Positions 1-9,195 of a stretch of DNA of 64,000 nt are shown here, piece by piece. A program made the position numbers and the translations under genes. Position 1 is the stretch's first letter. The number at the start of each line of letters is the position of its first letter. The notes beneath the pieces are model-generated. The model saw only the letters and a program-made list of their open reading frames with translations. It made no database searches and was not told the origin of the DNA. The DNA comes from Porphyromonas sp. (GTDB taxonomy: Bacteria; Bacteroidota; Bacteroidia; Bacteroidales; Porphyromonadaceae), in contig JAUNLH010000003.1 of assembly GCA_030532365.1 (NCBI GenBank), forward strand, positions 1 to 64,000, read 5' to 3'.

Positions 1-630
1 CAAGTCACCGGCATCTCCTAGCCCAGGTACAATGTACGAATGCTCGTCGACAGCCGGATCGATAGCCGCAGTCCAGAGGGTGGTATCAGCAGGCATGTGC
101 TCCTCCAGATAGTCGAGTGCTACCTGACTGGAGATCACAGCTGCGATGTGCAACTCCTTGGGTGATCCCTTGGTGAGCAATGCGTGGTAAGATAGCTCCA
201 TGGACCGACCTGTGGCTAGCATAGGATCGGTGATGATGAGCGTCTTACCTCCGATATTTGGAGATGAGAGATACTCAACTTTGACCTCAAAGTGCTCGTT
301 GTCAATATATTTCCTATAGGCAGTCACAAAGGCATTTTCAGCCCGATCAAGGGCGTTGGTGAAACCCTGATGAAGCGGAAGACCAGCTCGTAGGATGGTA
401 GCGACGACTACCTTGTTCTGGTCCAGCATGTCATGAGAGACTGCCAGCGGAGTCTGTATCTCAGTAGACTGGTACTGAAAGGTCTTGCTGATCTCATAAG
501 CCATCAGCTCACCTATGCGCTCCACGTTTCTCTTAAATCGTAGGCGGTCGCCCTGGATCGTGACATCACGTAGCTCTGCGACGTACCTATTCATGATAGA
601 GGTTTGTTCGGACAGGTTGATAATCTTCAT
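1..630 (-). CDS. upp: Uracil phosphoribosyltransferase (3' end outside window)
   Basis: Converts uracil and PRPP to UMP in cytoplasmic pyrimidine salvage. The first 210 codons are visible and the last few residues lie beyond base 1. The PRPP-binding loop DPMLATGRS is at residues 135-143, and the uracil-binding segment PGLGDAGD sits at the cut end, so only a short tail is missing. The ATG at 628-630 gives the N-terminus MKIINLSEQ. It lies 35 bp downstream of mltF in the same direction and could be the last gene of the purM run. The identity is firm; co-transcription is inferred from spacing only. Confidence 0.95.
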   Translation of the reverse strand, partial: MKIINLSEQTSIMNRYVAELRDVTIQGDRLRFKRNVERIGELMAYEISKTFQYQSTEIQTPLAVSHDMLDQNKVVVATILRAGLPLHQGFTNALDRAENAFVTAYRKYIDNEHFEVKVEYLSSPNIGGKTLIITDPMLATGRSMELSYHALLTKGSPKELHIAAVISSQVALDYLEEHMPADTTLWTAAIDPAVDEHSYIVPGLGDAGDL

Positions 631-665
631 AATGTATGTATCGACTATTGATATTATGTATAATG

Positions 666-2084
666 TTATTGTTTGTTGACTAAAGCACTGTACGCCATCT
701 GCCTATCTCTGACTTTATCCACGTAGGAGACCGTCTCGCGACCTCTCACATAGCCAAACCGTACGACGGGGTCGTTGTAGTAGGTAGGGTTGCTCTTTAG
801 AAGGAGAAACTCTCGGACACCATTGTACCACTCACGCGAGGGTGCTCCGTACTTCTCCGCAAGTCTCTGAGCGTCACGCACGTGTCCACTCCCAGCATTG
901 TACGATGCAAGCACAAAGTTTATCTGCTCGGACTGCGGGTCGTAGTCCTGATATTGCTTGATCAGAGCCAGCAGTAGATCAACTGCTACAGCCACTGACA
1001 CATCGGGGATGAGTAGCTCTTCGATATTAGCGCCATAGATCCGCCCCGTTGCAGGCATGATGCCCATGAGCCCGCGAGCCCCACTCCACCCGATCACATC
1101 TGCCTGAAATCGTGACTCTTCAAAGGCTATCGCTGCGAGATAGGTCCAGTCCCAACCTAGGCGCAGAGCCTCCCTTCGGAAGATGTGATCATACTGTGAG
1201 ATCGCACCTTTGGTCAGGTGAATGGAGGTGCCAGGACCCGACCGTTCTCTCAAGAAGTACTGTACCGCAGGGTCGTGCTTCTTCAGCTCTTGGTAGTGCT
1301 TTACTCGCTCTGGCTGTAAGAAGAAGCTATCAACTGCCTGAACGACAGATTCGTTACCTTTCTGCACCGCCCATGAGTATCGGACTGGGACACTGATGGG
1401 TGTCTCTATATCCAGTACCCGTAGGTAGGTGGAGAATAAGCGCGCAATCCCCTCGCTTACAGCTACGTACTCGACAGGGCTCTCCTTGTCAAGTAATTTT
1501 AAGAGAAGATCCTCAGCACCGAAGGTATCAACTGCGTGTATCACTAGTTCGTCCTCCGCAGCTCCGATCTCCTCACGTATCTGTTCCAGTCGCAACATAG
1601 CTACGCTATTATCGATAACATAGATCTCCTTATCTCGCATCTCAGGGATGGAGCTAATCGGATCCTTAGTGTCGCGGCGCTGTGCCAAGACGAGCGATAG
1701 TGTATCTCTCAGACCACAGAAGTCATACTCTTCGACATTGCCACGGGTCATGGAGAGAGGTGTGATGCTCATATCCACTACTCCCTCTTTCAGCCAGTAT
1801 CGTAGTGTATCTAGCTGGTTGGTGAGATGGATATCGAGATATAATCCATTCGCTTTTGCGAAATCACGGATCTTGTAGTATTCTAGCCCGAAAGATTGAC
1901 CTCTATAGATGTAAAAGTCGGTGGGAGAGGTCATTGTGACTACCTTTAAGGTGTCGCTTGCCTTGATCTCCTCCCATGTGCGATAGCGAACTGGTTCGAT
2001 CTTCTGCTCCTGCTCACACGATAGAGTGGTGAGTATCAGTGAGATGAGAGCTAGTATATGAGCAATGACATTCTTACGACACAT
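666..2084 (-). CDS. mltF: MltF-like membrane-bound lytic transglycosylase lipoprotein
   Basis: Predicted to cleave the MurNAc-GlcNAc bond of peptidoglycan while anchored in the envelope. The N-terminus is a lipoprotein signal with lipobox TLSC (Cys at about residue 23). An SBP_bac_3-type solute-binding fold follows to about residue 285, then an SLT domain with the catalytic Glu in the motif AFEESRF near residue 323 and the typical GLMGIMPATG and ASYNAGSGHV segments. This two-domain order is diagnostic of the MltF family. Its ATG overlaps the end of the rlmI-like gene by 11 bp, which suggests translational coupling. Bound ligand of the N-terminal domain is unknown. Confidence 0.92.
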   Translation of the reverse strand: MCRKNVIAHILALISLILTTLSCEQEQKIEPVRYRTWEEIKASDTLKVVTMTSPTDFYIYRGQSFGLEYYKIRDFAKANGLYLDIHLTNQLDTLRYWLKEGVVDMSITPLSMTRGNVEEYDFCGLRDTLSLVLAQRRDTKDPISSIPEMRDKEIYVIDNSVAMLRLEQIREEIGAAEDELVIHAVDTFGAEDLLLKLLDKESPVEYVAVSEGIARLFSTYLRVLDIETPISVPVRYSWAVQKGNESVVQAVDSFFLQPERVKHYQELKKHDPAVQYFLRERSGPGTSIHLTKGAISQYDHIFRREALRLGWDWTYLAAIAFEESRFQADVIGWSGARGLMGIMPATGRIYGANIEELLIPDVSVAVAVDLLLALIKQYQDYDPQSEQINFVLASYNAGSGHVRDAQRLAEKYGAPSREWYNGVREFLLLKSNPTYYNDPVVRFGYVRGRETVSYVDKVRDRQMAYSALVNKQ

Positions 2085-3273
2085 AGAGCAATAACCCCTT
2101 AAGATATTCTCCCTCAGGATGGTAGATGCTGACCGGGTGGTCCTTAGCTTGAGTAAGTGTAGATAGCACTTTCACCTCGCGCTGAGCTTGTAGTGCAGCG
2201 TGAAAGACACTCTGGCGAAACTGCTCCGTCGTTACCACTGGAGAGTATGAAAAGGTGAATAGGAGGCCTCCCGGAGATAGAGCTCGGAGTGCGTCGGTAT
2301 TGAGCTTACGATAACCTTGCAGGGCATTACGAACCATCCCCTTTCGGCTGGCAAATGCGGGTGGGTCCAGAACAATCATATCGTAGTGACCCAAAGGCAC
2401 CTGCTTTAGATACCCAAACTCGTCTGTCTGTATGCTCTCATGCTGGATCGCACCGACATCGCTAAAATTCAGTTCGATGTTGCGCTCTAGCAGAGAGAGA
2501 GCTCGACCTGAGCTCTCCACAGAAGTCACCTTAGTCGCCCCTCCCTTCAGAGCTGCAAGCGAGAAGCCACCGCTGTATGCAAAGGTGCTAAGTACACTTC
2601 TCCCACCTGCAAGCTCCTGTACCAGTCGGTGGTTATCACGCTGATCGAGAGGGAAACCATGCCTCTGACCGAGCGATAAGTTTAGATGAAAGAGACGCGA
2701 GTCTTCCGAAGCAAAGCATTCGTTTACTGCGGTAATAGAGCCATCTATCACCCCCTCATATTTCCTAATAGATTCCGGTTCCGGCTTGTAGTAGATTGCG
2801 GTCAATCGATCACCTAAGACCGCATGGAGAGCAGCAAAGAGTTCCCCTCTCAGACGGTGCATCCCTAGGGTATATGCTTGCACTATAGCCAGATCTCCGT
2901 ATACATCGACTACCAATCCAGGGAGATCGTCACCCTCAGCATTGACAAGACAATATGCGGAGTCTGGAGCTGTGGTTAATCCGAGCTGAGTGCGCAGAGC
3001 AAGGGCACTCCGAAGTCTCTGAGACCAGAACTTTTCATCAACTTCTATCCGATCAAAGGTGAGCAGATATACGGCTATATTGGCATCTTCGTAGTATCCT
3101 CGAGCTAAGAACTCTCCGGTATTAGAGCGAAGTTCAACTAGGTCTCCGGCTTCGATCCCTTCCAAGTCCTCCTCTACCAAAGCCCCAGAGAAAACCCAGG
3201 GATGATGCCGTTCGAGAGCAGCCGTACGTCTACTCTTCACCCTTATGATATGCCAGTCAGATACCGCACTCAT
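2074..3273 (-). CDS. RlmI-like class I SAM-dependent rRNA methyltransferase (Tyr at catalytic Cys position)
   Basis: Belongs to the PUA-plus-methyltransferase family that includes RlmI, which makes m5C1962 in 23S rRNA. Residues 1 to about 80 form a PUA-like RNA-binding domain (HPWVFSGAL). The SAM fold follows with AYSGGFSLAAL (motif I) and LDPPAFASRK (motif IV), and the C-terminal HPEGEYLKG block is conserved. Length (399 aa) is normal. Motif VI, usually FSCS with the nucleophilic Cys, reads FTFSYS here: residue 343 is Tyr, encoded by TAC. It lies 4 bp after the exonuclease gene. Family membership is firm, but m5C activity is doubtful, so no symbol is given. Confidence 0.88.
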   Translation of the reverse strand: MSAVSDWHIIRVKSRRTAALERHHPWVFSGALVEEDLEGIEAGDLVELRSNTGEFLARGYYEDANIAVYLLTFDRIEVDEKFWSQRLRSALALRTQLGLTTAPDSAYCLVNAEGDDLPGLVVDVYGDLAIVQAYTLGMHRLRGELFAALHAVLGDRLTAIYYKPEPESIRKYEGVIDGSITAVNECFASEDSRLFHLNLSLGQRHGFPLDQRDNHRLVQELAGGRSVLSTFAYSGGFSLAALKGGATKVTSVESSGRALSLLERNIELNFSDVGAIQHESIQTDEFGYLKQVPLGHYDMIVLDPPAFASRKGMVRNALQGYRKLNTDALRALSPGGLLFTFSYSPVVTTEQFRQSVFHAALQAQREVKVLSTLTQAKDHPVSIYHPEGEYLKGLLLYVS

Positions 3274-3277
3274 GGCT

Positions 3278-3967
3278 CTACTTCCTACTCCTGGTGCACC
3301 ATAGCACCTTCTTCTTTACCTTCTTCTTCGGTGTTTTATGGACGTCCAGGACAGCCATCTCCGGAGTTTCAAACTCCCTCAGACCCTGATAAATACGATA
3401 CCCAGCTACAGCATCGAGCGCAGCATACTCCACTTGCGCCTCTGTCAGAGTTTCGTTCTCCCAGTTAGAGGTCCTCTGACCTTTAGACAATCTCTTACCG
3501 TACAACACCGCATATAACTTGCTAAGGGAGAGCACTTCGATCTCAGCTGCGCTAGAGAGTTTCCTCAAGTCTAGCACTTGCAGAGTTACAAGCTCGGTAT
3601 CCTTTGCCAGCTCAGCAACGTCGTCCTTGATGCCGACACCTACCTTCAGGATAGACTTATCTCGAAGGAGCTTTTGCAGCGGCTTAAGCGCCTTAGAGTC
3701 CTGTAGTGTGTTCAGCCGGAAAAGCACTACAAGTCTATCAGAAGACAGCTGCAAGAGAGCGACTTTATTCGGCTCCACTCCCTTCTTAAATACAGGCTTC
3801 GTCTCAGTGTCAAACCCAAGTACCTTACTCTTAGATAGCTCCTGACAGAGACGCTTCGCCTCAGCATAGGGAGTCCCGCTATCCACCACAAAGGCAGGCA
3901 GTTGCAACTCCTCAGCTTCGAGAGCTCCCAGCTCCTCTTTCGAAATAGTGGTTCTAGAGGGCGTCAT
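3278..3967 (-). CDS. 3'-5' exonuclease, DEDDy (RNase D-like) family
   Basis: A 229-residue protein with the DnaQ/RNase H-like exonuclease fold. The three Exo motifs are visible: GFDTETKP (D-x-E), VGVGIKDDV (Asp) and the final Y-x-x-x-D in VEYAALDAVAGY, which marks the DEDDy subclass. The C-terminus is very basic (KKKVKKKV), consistent with nucleic-acid binding. The reading frame is open upstream to 4057, but that would overlap the DUF5063 gene by 104 bp; ATG at 3965-3967 overlaps it by only 14 bp and is preferred. It is sandwiched between DUF5063 and rlmI-like genes, suggesting an RNA-related role. RNA versus DNA substrate cannot be decided. Confidence 0.85.
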   Translation of the reverse strand: MTPSRTTISKEELGALEAEELQLPAFVVDSGTPYAEAKRLCQELSKSKVLGFDTETKPVFKKGVEPNKVALLQLSSDRLVVLFRLNTLQDSKALKPLQKLLRDKSILKVGVGIKDDVAELAKDTELVTLQVLDLRKLSSAAEIEVLSLSKLYAVLYGKRLSKGQRTSNWENETLTEAQVEYAALDAVAGYRIYQGLREFETPEMAVLDVHKTPKKKVKKKVLWCTRSRK

Positions 3968-4511
3968 ACTCGTTATCCAAGAAAAAGTCAGGCGACACTT
4001 TGAGGTCATGGATCTGCCGTAGTACGGCGAGGAGCAATGAGCCCCACTCATGAGCAAATGTGTACTTCACCTCTGCTATTGCCTGATACATGTTCTGCTC
4101 CACACCCGTACGAAAAGCCCATACAGTGTCAGCTAGTATTTGGTAGAGATCTGCTAGAAGCTCCGACGTACTTACACTGACAGGGACATCGGAGTACTTC
4201 ATCTCCTCCATCTGAGCATTGAGGAAGTAATCGTGCTCACCGAAGACCCGGCTCATCCGCTGTCGTACTCTCTCGTAGTCCTCCTCCCTTACCAGCCGAT
4301 CCAGATTATAAAAGGGGGCAACCGTCAGCTCCGGTAGATCGCACGCAGCGGCATAGACATATGCTAGCGTCTTCTGGCACCTCTCTAGGGCAGAATAGTC
4401 CCACTCGAGGGTGCTCTCCTGCTCCATCAGGGCACTGTAACCTGCAGCATGCTGTATGAAAGTCAGCACCGACGGCTGCTGCAATAGACTATTTCGCTCC
4501 ACCTCACTCAT
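3954..4511 (-). CDS. DUF5063 domain protein
   Basis: A 185-residue, acidic, probably all-helical cytoplasmic protein matching the DUF5063 family of Bacteroidetes (characteristic ending HEWGSLLLAVLRQIHDL). No signal peptide, membrane segment or catalytic motif is evident. It sits 25 bp after prfA and overlaps the exonuclease gene by 14 bp, and this link to the exonuclease looks like an operon. Function is unknown; guilt by association would suggest RNA or nucleotide metabolism, but that is only inference. Confidence 0.75.
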   Translation of the reverse strand: MSEVERNSLLQQPSVLTFIQHAAGYSALMEQESTLEWDYSALERCQKTLAYVYAAACDLPELTVAPFYNLDRLVREEDYERVRQRMSRVFGEHDYFLNAQMEEMKYSDVPVSVSTSELLADLYQILADTVWAFRTGVEQNMYQAIAEVKYTFAHEWGSLLLAVLRQIHDLKVSPDFFLDNEYDAL

Positions 4512-4536
4512 AATATCTCTTCTAACAAATAACGCC

Positions 4537-5619
4537 TTACAGTTCAGACGCCTTTAGCCTCTCGGCATTCTCTGCAATCGTAAGTGCACTGATAAATGGC
4601 TCGACATCTCCATTGAGCACATCATCTAACTTGTAGACCGTCAACCCGATGCGATGGTCGGTGACACGCCCTTGTGGGAAGTTGTAGGTACGAATCTTTG
4701 CCGAACGGTCACCCGTACTCACGAGGGTCTTTCGCTTGGATGAAATTTCATCCATATACTTCTGATGCTCAAGGTCATATACACGTGTCCTCAGCTCAGT
4801 CATCGCACGCGCCTTATTCTTGATCTGCGAGCGCTCATCCTGACTCTGTACCACTATACCGGTGGGTATGTGCGTGAGTCGCACTGCCGAGTAGGTAGTA
4901 TTGACCGACTGACCACCGGCACCGCTGGAGCAATAGGTATCAACTCGAATATCGCTCTCCTTTATCTCGACGTCAAACTCATCAGCCTCCGGAAGCACAG
5001 CCACTGTAGCTGCCGAGGTGTGGATACGCCCTTGTGTCTCGGTCTGAGGCACACGCTGCACTCTATGCACACCCGACTCATACTTCAGCTTACCATAGAC
5101 CCCACTCCCCTCTACGGTGAATATGATCTCCTTAAACCCTCCGATTGTCCCCTCACTCATAGAGGTAGTCGTACACTTCCACCCCTGCTCTTCGCAGTAC
5201 CTCACATACATCTTATAGAGATCACCGGCAAAGAGTGCCGCCTCATCTCCCCCCGTACCTCCTCTGATCTCGACAATCGCATTCTTCTCATCCTCAGGGT
5301 CAGCTGGTATCATCAGGATCTTCAACTCCTCCTCCAGCCGAGGGAGTGCCTCTCTTACCTCCTCTAGCTGCTCTTCGGCAAGTTCTCTCATCTCATCGTC
5401 CTTCTCATGAGCAATGAGATCTACCGCCTCCTTCTCCTGCTCGAGCAAGGTAGCATACTCCTCGCGCTTCTCGACGAGGTGCTTCAGGTCAGAAAACTCT
5501 TTGGTGAGCCTCATGAAGCGCTTCTGATCCGCTATGACCTCAGGGTCAGTGATGAGCAGCATCACCTCCTCATAGCGCTCTCGGAGCCCCTCAGTTCGCT
5601 GTAAAATATCTATCGACAT
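4537..5619 (-). CDS. prfA: Peptide chain release factor 1
   Basis: Class I release factor that terminates translation at UAA and UAG. The 360-aa length is standard. The GGQ tripeptide that enters the peptidyl-transferase centre is at residues 235-237 (SGAGGQSVN). The stop-codon recognition tripeptide, written P-x-T in RF1, is PQT at 191-193. The N-terminal helical domain 1 spans about residues 1-100. The gene follows purM by 15 bp and precedes DUF5063 by 25 bp, all leftward. The symbol is chosen because the P-x-T context ([16 protein letters not shown]) is RF1-like, not RF2-like, and there is no internal frameshift. Confidence 0.97.
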   Translation of the reverse strand: MSIDILQRTEGLRERYEEVMLLITDPEVIADQKRFMRLTKEFSDLKHLVEKREEYATLLEQEKEAVDLIAHEKDDEMRELAEEQLEEVREALPRLEEELKILMIPADPEDEKNAIVEIRGGTGGDEAALFAGDLYKMYVRYCEEQGWKCTTTSMSEGTIGGFKEIIFTVEGSGVYGKLKYESGVHRVQRVPQTETQGRIHTSAATVAVLPEADEFDVEIKESDIRVDTYCSSGAGGQSVNTTYSAVRLTHIPTGIVVQSQDERSQIKNKARAMTELRTRVYDLEHQKYMDEISSKRKTLVSTGDRSAKIRTYNFPQGRVTDHRIGLTVYKLDDVLNGDVEPFISALTIAENAERLKASEL

Positions 5620-5634
5620 AACTTCAAGGGAGCA

Positions 5635-6804
5635 TTAGTATTCAAACCTCCCCAGTGGCGTATCCAGAATCAGCTCATTCTGAGGAGCCTCCTCCACACG
5701 TCCTATGACCTTTGCAGCCACACCGAAGCTCTCAGAGATCTCTATCACCTGGTCCGCATACTTTGCTGGCAGATAGATCTCCATCCGGTGCCCCATATTA
5801 AAGACCTTGTACATCTCCTTTGGGGGTGTCTTACCCTCCTCTGCAATGGTCCGGAATAGCGGAGGGATCTCGTGCCAATCGTCCTTGATCACACGCTTAC
5901 CCTTCACAAAGTGCATCACCTTGGTCTGGGCTCCACCCGTACAGTGCACCATGCCGTGTACGTGAGGGCGCAAGTGTGCAAGCACCTTAGCTATAACTGG
6001 GGCATACGTACGTGTGGGCGAAAGGACCAACTTACCATAGTCAATATCCAAGCCGGGCACCCTGTCTGTCAATCCCTTAGAGCCGACATATACCACATCG
6101 TCAGGCAATGCCTCATCATAGCTCTCCGGATACTTTGTCGCCAAGTCGTGGCTAAAAAGATCATGTCGAGCAGAGGTAAGCCCATTGCTTCCCATACCAC
6201 CGTTGTACTCATCTTCGTAGGTAGCCTGACCATAAGATGCAAGCCCGACGATCACATCACCTCCCTGGATGCGAGCGTTATCAATCACATCTTCGCGCTT
6301 CATCCTGCAGGTAACGGTACTATCCACAATCATGGTACGCACGAGGTCGCCCACGTCTGCCGTCTCCCCACCTGTTGGGTAGATCCCAATCCCTAGCCCC
6401 CTAAGTCTATCTAAGATCTCATCTGTGCCATTGATGACAGCTGCAATCACCTCACCAGGGATCAGTCGCTTGTTACGACCAATGGTGCTTGAAAGCAATA
6501 TACCATCCGTAGCTCCGACACAGAGGAGGTCATCAATATTCATGACAATGGCATCCTGGGCAATACCCTTCCACACGGAGAGATCGCCCGTCTCCCGCCA
6601 ATAGGCATAAGCGAGGGAGCTCTTGGTCCCCGCTCCATCGGCATGCATGATATTGCAATACTCCTCATCGCCCCCCAATAGGTCGGGCATGATCTTGCAA
6701 AAAGCCTGCGGGTAAAGCCCCTTATCACTCTTTGCTATAGCTTTATGTACATCCTCTTTGTCGGCAGAGACGCCTCGTTGTTGGTAGAGTTCTTTATTGC
6801 TCAT
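5635..6804 (-). CDS. purM: Phosphoribosylformylglycinamidine cyclo-ligase (AIR synthetase)
   Basis: Catalyses ATP-dependent closure of FGAM to AIR, the fifth step of de novo purine synthesis. The 389-aa length is that of the long Bacteroidetes form, larger than the roughly 345 aa of E. coli PurM. Recognisable AIRS-family segments are DGAGTKSSLAY, VMNIDDLLCVGA and the glycine-rich GGETADVGD loop, with HCTGGAQTKV in the C-terminal domain. It is the first gene of the leftward run to prfA and beyond. A TAnnTTTG-type box on the minus strand at 6845-6852 lies 40 bp upstream and probably drives it. Confidence 0.95.
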   Translation of the reverse strand: MSNKELYQQRGVSADKEDVHKAIAKSDKGLYPQAFCKIMPDLLGGDEEYCNIMHADGAGTKSSLAYAYWRETGDLSVWKGIAQDAIVMNIDDLLCVGATDGILLSSTIGRNKRLIPGEVIAAVINGTDEILDRLRGLGIGIYPTGGETADVGDLVRTMIVDSTVTCRMKREDVIDNARIQGGDVIVGLASYGQATYEDEYNGGMGSNGLTSARHDLFSHDLATKYPESYDEALPDDVVYVGSKGLTDRVPGLDIDYGKLVLSPTRTYAPVIAKVLAHLRPHVHGMVHCTGGAQTKVMHFVKGKRVIKDDWHEIPPLFRTIAEEGKTPPKEMYKVFNMGHRMEIYLPAKYADQVIEISESFGVAAKVIGRVEEAPQNELILDTPLGRFEY

Positions 6805-6844
6805 TCGTCAGCTTAGAAATCCGTGACACTTCTCTCATTAGTTA

Positions 6845-6852
6845 CAAAAGTA
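6845..6852 (-). promoter_or_regulatory. Putative -7 box for the purM run
   Basis: Reads TACTTTTG on the minus strand, matching the Bacteroidetes -7 consensus TAnnTTTG, 40 bp upstream of the purM ATG. No clear TTTG is seen 19-21 bp further upstream, so the -33 element is weak or absent. Confidence 0.45.
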
Positions 6853-6905
6853 ACGAAAAAAAGACAACTTCTGAGGTTGCCCTATCTCTGAAGGTGTGGG
6901 AAAAT

Positions 6906-7009
6906 GACTTCCGAACTTAGAAATTCTAAGTTCCCAACTTCGATACATCTAAGTTCCCAACTTAGGCAAATCGAAGTTCGGAACTCGGAACAGCCGAAGT
7001 TGGGAACTA
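6906..7009. repeat. Pentad repeat element A (five 13-mers, 23-bp period)
   Basis: Five 13-bp units at 6906, 6928, 6951, 6974 and 6997, on the pattern AAGTT-SSS-AACTT. The first spacer is 9 bp (AGAAATTCT, itself a dyad) and the other three are 10 bp, for 104 bp in total. The left outer unit GACTTCCGAACTT is a degenerate terminal arm. Beyond it, at 6886-6893, is CTCTGAAG, matching on the other strand the CTTCAGAG tail seen at elements C and E. The rest of the 399-bp gap between purM and rbr holds the purM promoter on the left and the rbr terminator on the right. Confidence 0.9.
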
Positions 7010-7110
7010 AGACACCCCCATCTATGGGATACGTTTTGTAGCAGTTTCGCTCTATATCTCAGCAAAACTCCTATCCATTGAAGAGCGAATATCAATCTCC
7101 CTAAAGAGAA

Positions 7111-7141
7111 AGGCACAGACTACCAATAGCAGTCTGTGCCT
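7111..7141 (-). terminator. Rho-independent terminator of rbr
   Basis: An 11-bp perfect inverted repeat (AGGCACAGACT) with a 9-nt loop lies 62 bp after the rbr stop. On the minus strand the stem is followed by the pyrimidine-rich run TTCTCTTT. Confidence 0.75.
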
Positions 7142-7203
7142 CTAAAAGCCCCATGATATAAGGCTTCGTCTGACTTAAGTCCTTATCTTTCGCTACGAAG
7201 CAA

Positions 7204-7812
7204 TCAACCTACAGTAGAGATAGGTGCGATAGGAGCATCGCTCAGTCTCTGGAAGTGATCGATCGGGTGAGCACATGCCGGACAAACCTTGGGAGGGGTA
7301 GTCCCCTTGTATAGGAAGCCACACTTACGGCACTGCCATGTGATGGTCTCCTCGCTCTTGAAGTATGTACCCTCCTTGAGACGGTTAGCAAACTCAGTGT
7401 ATACTCGTGAGTGCTGCCCCTCGGCTACTGCTACATTGCGAAATGTGGCTGCGATCACTGGGAAGCCCTCCTCCTCTGCTATCTTTGCAAACTCTGGGTA
7501 TAGGCTCTCCATCTCGTCCCACTCCAACTTTGCAGATGTCTCAAGATTTGTAACTGTATCTGCGATAACACCTGCAGGGAAGTCGAAGTTAACATTTACC
7601 TCTCCACCCTCTAAAAACTTAAAGAAGCGCTTAGCGTGTGCCTTCTCTTGCTCCGCAGTCTGCTCGAAGAATGCTTGGATCTCTACGTAGCCCTCCTTCT
7701 TTGCCTGGCTTGCAAAGAAGCTATATCTGGCTGATGCTTGGCTCTCGTTGGCAAACGATGTGATGAGGTTCTTCTCCGTCTGGGTTCCCTTTAAGCTCTT
7801 TTTAGTACTCAT
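7204..7812 (-). CDS. rbr: Rubrerythrin
   Basis: Non-haem di-iron peroxidase that reduces hydrogen peroxide in anaerobes. The N-terminal ferritin-like domain shows the paired Glu/His ligand motifs (FANESQASARY, EQTAEQEKAH and VAVAEGQH). The C-terminal rubredoxin domain has two CxxC knuckles, CRKCG and CPAC, at about residues 159-178. Length (202 aa) is normal. It is a single-gene unit with its own promoter at 7882-7913 and a hairpin terminator at 7111-7141. Oxidative-stress control is known for the family in anaerobes, but no regulator site is recognised here. Confidence 0.96.
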   Translation of the reverse strand: MSTKKSLKGTQTEKNLITSFANESQASARYSFFASQAKKEGYVEIQAFFEQTAEQEKAHAKRFFKFLEGGEVNVNFDFPAGVIADTVTNLETSAKLEWDEMESLYPEFAKIAEEEGFPVIAATFRNVAVAEGQHSRVYTEFANRLKEGTYFKSEETITWQCRKCGFLYKGTTPPKVCPACAHPIDHFQRLSDAPIAPISTVG

Positions 7813-7881
7813 GTTGATTCTTTCTTTATGAGGTTATCTTTTCTAGGTGAGACGTCCCTCTACGTCCACTCCTTATCATAG

Positions 7882-7913
7882 CAAAGTTAGGAAAAAGTAG
7901 TCTCGTAGGCAAA
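7882..7913 (-). promoter_or_regulatory. Promoter of rbr (-7 and -33 boxes)
   Basis: On the minus strand TAACTTTG (7882-7889) matches the -7 consensus and TTTG (7910-7913) matches the -33 box, with exactly 20 bp between them. This is one of the cleanest Bacteroidetes-type promoters in the window, about 70 bp upstream of the rbr start. Confidence 0.75.
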
Positions 7914-7959
7914 CATTCACCAACTCAGATGACCCGCAATTAGGTATTTCTCAGCTCAT

Positions 7960-9195
7960 TCAGCCCAAGAGAGCTATCGCTCGCTCCAGAGCATGGATGA
8001 AGGCATCTACCTCCTCTCGTGTATTGTAGAGGGCAAAGCTGGCTCGGAGCGTACCGGTGATGCCATAGTGCTCCATCAGAGGTTGGGTGCAGTGGTGACC
8101 TGTGCGAAGAGCGACGCCCTGCTTGTCTAGGAGAGCGCCAACGTCGTATGGGTGCACCTGGTCGATGAGAAATGAGATGACTGCCTCTTTCTGCTCCGCA
8201 GTGCCATAGATGCGTAGGTTAGGGATTTGGCTCAAGCGATCCGTCGCGTACTCTAGCAGGTCTCTCTCGTGGCGCATGATGGTCTCCCAACCGATCTCCT
8301 GCAAGTACCGAATAGCAGCAGCCAGAGCTACACTCCCCACAAAGTCCGGTGTGCCTGCTTCGAACTTGTAAGGGAGTTCGTTGTAAGTCGTACCTCGCTC
8401 AAAGTTGACTCTCTCTATCATCTCTCCTCCACCTTGGTAGGGAGTGAGCTCTTCGAGCCACTTTCGCTTGCCATAGAGCACACCAATGCCCGTGGGACCA
8501 TACAGTTTGTGTCCGCTAAAGGCTAGGAAGTCGACCCCGAGATCCTGCACATCTACGGGTCTGTGAGCTACCGCTTGTGCCGCGTCTGCCATCAGTGGTA
8601 CGCCATGCTGGTGTGCGATCTCCACCAGCTTTTTGATGGGATTGATGGTACCCAGCACATTAGAGGCATAACAGAGAGAGACCAGCTTGGTCTTTTCGTT
8701 AAATGACTCCTTGTACGACTCGATATCCAGTACTCCCTCTTCACTAAAGGGAACTACCCGGAGCTTGATGCCGGCAGATTGCTCCAGCATCTGCCAAGGG
8801 ACGATATTGGAGTGGTGCTCCATACGGCTGACGATCACCTCATCACCGGGCTGCATAAACCGCTGTGCAAAAGTGGTCGCCACCAGGTTGATGCTCTCAG
8901 TGGTACCGCGGGTAAAGAGCACCTCAGCCGGCTCCTGGGCGTTGATGAAGGTGGCAACGGCCGTCCGTGCATCCTCATGTGCCGCAGTCGCCTCTCTCGA
9001 TAGGTAGTGGACGCCACGATGGATATTGGCATTGCGCGAGGTGTAGGCTTCACTTATCGTATCTAGCACTACCTGAGGCTTTTGTGTCGTAGCCGCATTG
9101 TCTAGATATACGAGCTGTGTGCTTTTGTAGATCGTTTGATGAAGCGCCGGAAAGTCAGCTCTTATCTTCTTAAGATCAAGTTCTTTATCTCTCAT
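7960..9195 (-). CDS. sufS: SufS-family cysteine desulfurase
   Basis: PLP enzyme that removes sulfur from cysteine for Fe-S cluster assembly. The Schiff-base Lys is K230 in FSGHKLYGP, and the persulfide Cys is C369 in RTGHHCTQP, a context typical of group II (SufS/CsdA) enzymes. ATG at 9193-9195 starts MRDKELDLKKIRADFP and overlaps the preceding stop as ATGA, so translational coupling is likely; the frame is open further upstream to 9240, but that would lie within the neighbour. Length is 411 aa. No sufB, C, D or E genes lie in this window. It ends a leftward operon beginning at the antiporter gene. Confidence 0.95.
   Translation of the reverse strand: MRDKELDLKKIRADFPALHQTIYKSTQLVYLDNAATTQKPQVVLDTISEAYTSRNANIHRGVHYLSREATAAHEDARTAVATFINAQEPAEVLFTRGTTESINLVATTFAQRFMQPGDEVIVSRMEHHSNIVPWQMLEQSAGIKLRVVPFSEEGVLDIESYKESFNEKTKLVSLCYASNVLGTINPIKKLVEIAHQHGVPLMADAAQAVAHRPVDVQDLGVDFLAFSGHKLYGPTGIGVLYGKRKWLEELTPYQGGGEMIERVNFERGTTYNELPYKFEAGTPDFVGSVALAAAIRYLQEIGWETIMRHERDLLEYATDRLSQIPNLRIYGTAEQKEAVISFLIDQVHPYDVGALLDKQGVALRTGHHCTQPLMEHYGITGTLRASFALYNTREEVDAFIHALERAIALLG

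Noticed and set aside
6906-7009. CRISPR array
   Set aside because: Spacers are only 9-10 bp and similar to each other, and the repeat is a 13-bp dyad; no cas genes are present.
8835-9053. A leftward reading frame inside sufS
   Set aside because: It is an out-of-frame shadow of the conserved sufS sequence with no recognisable family.
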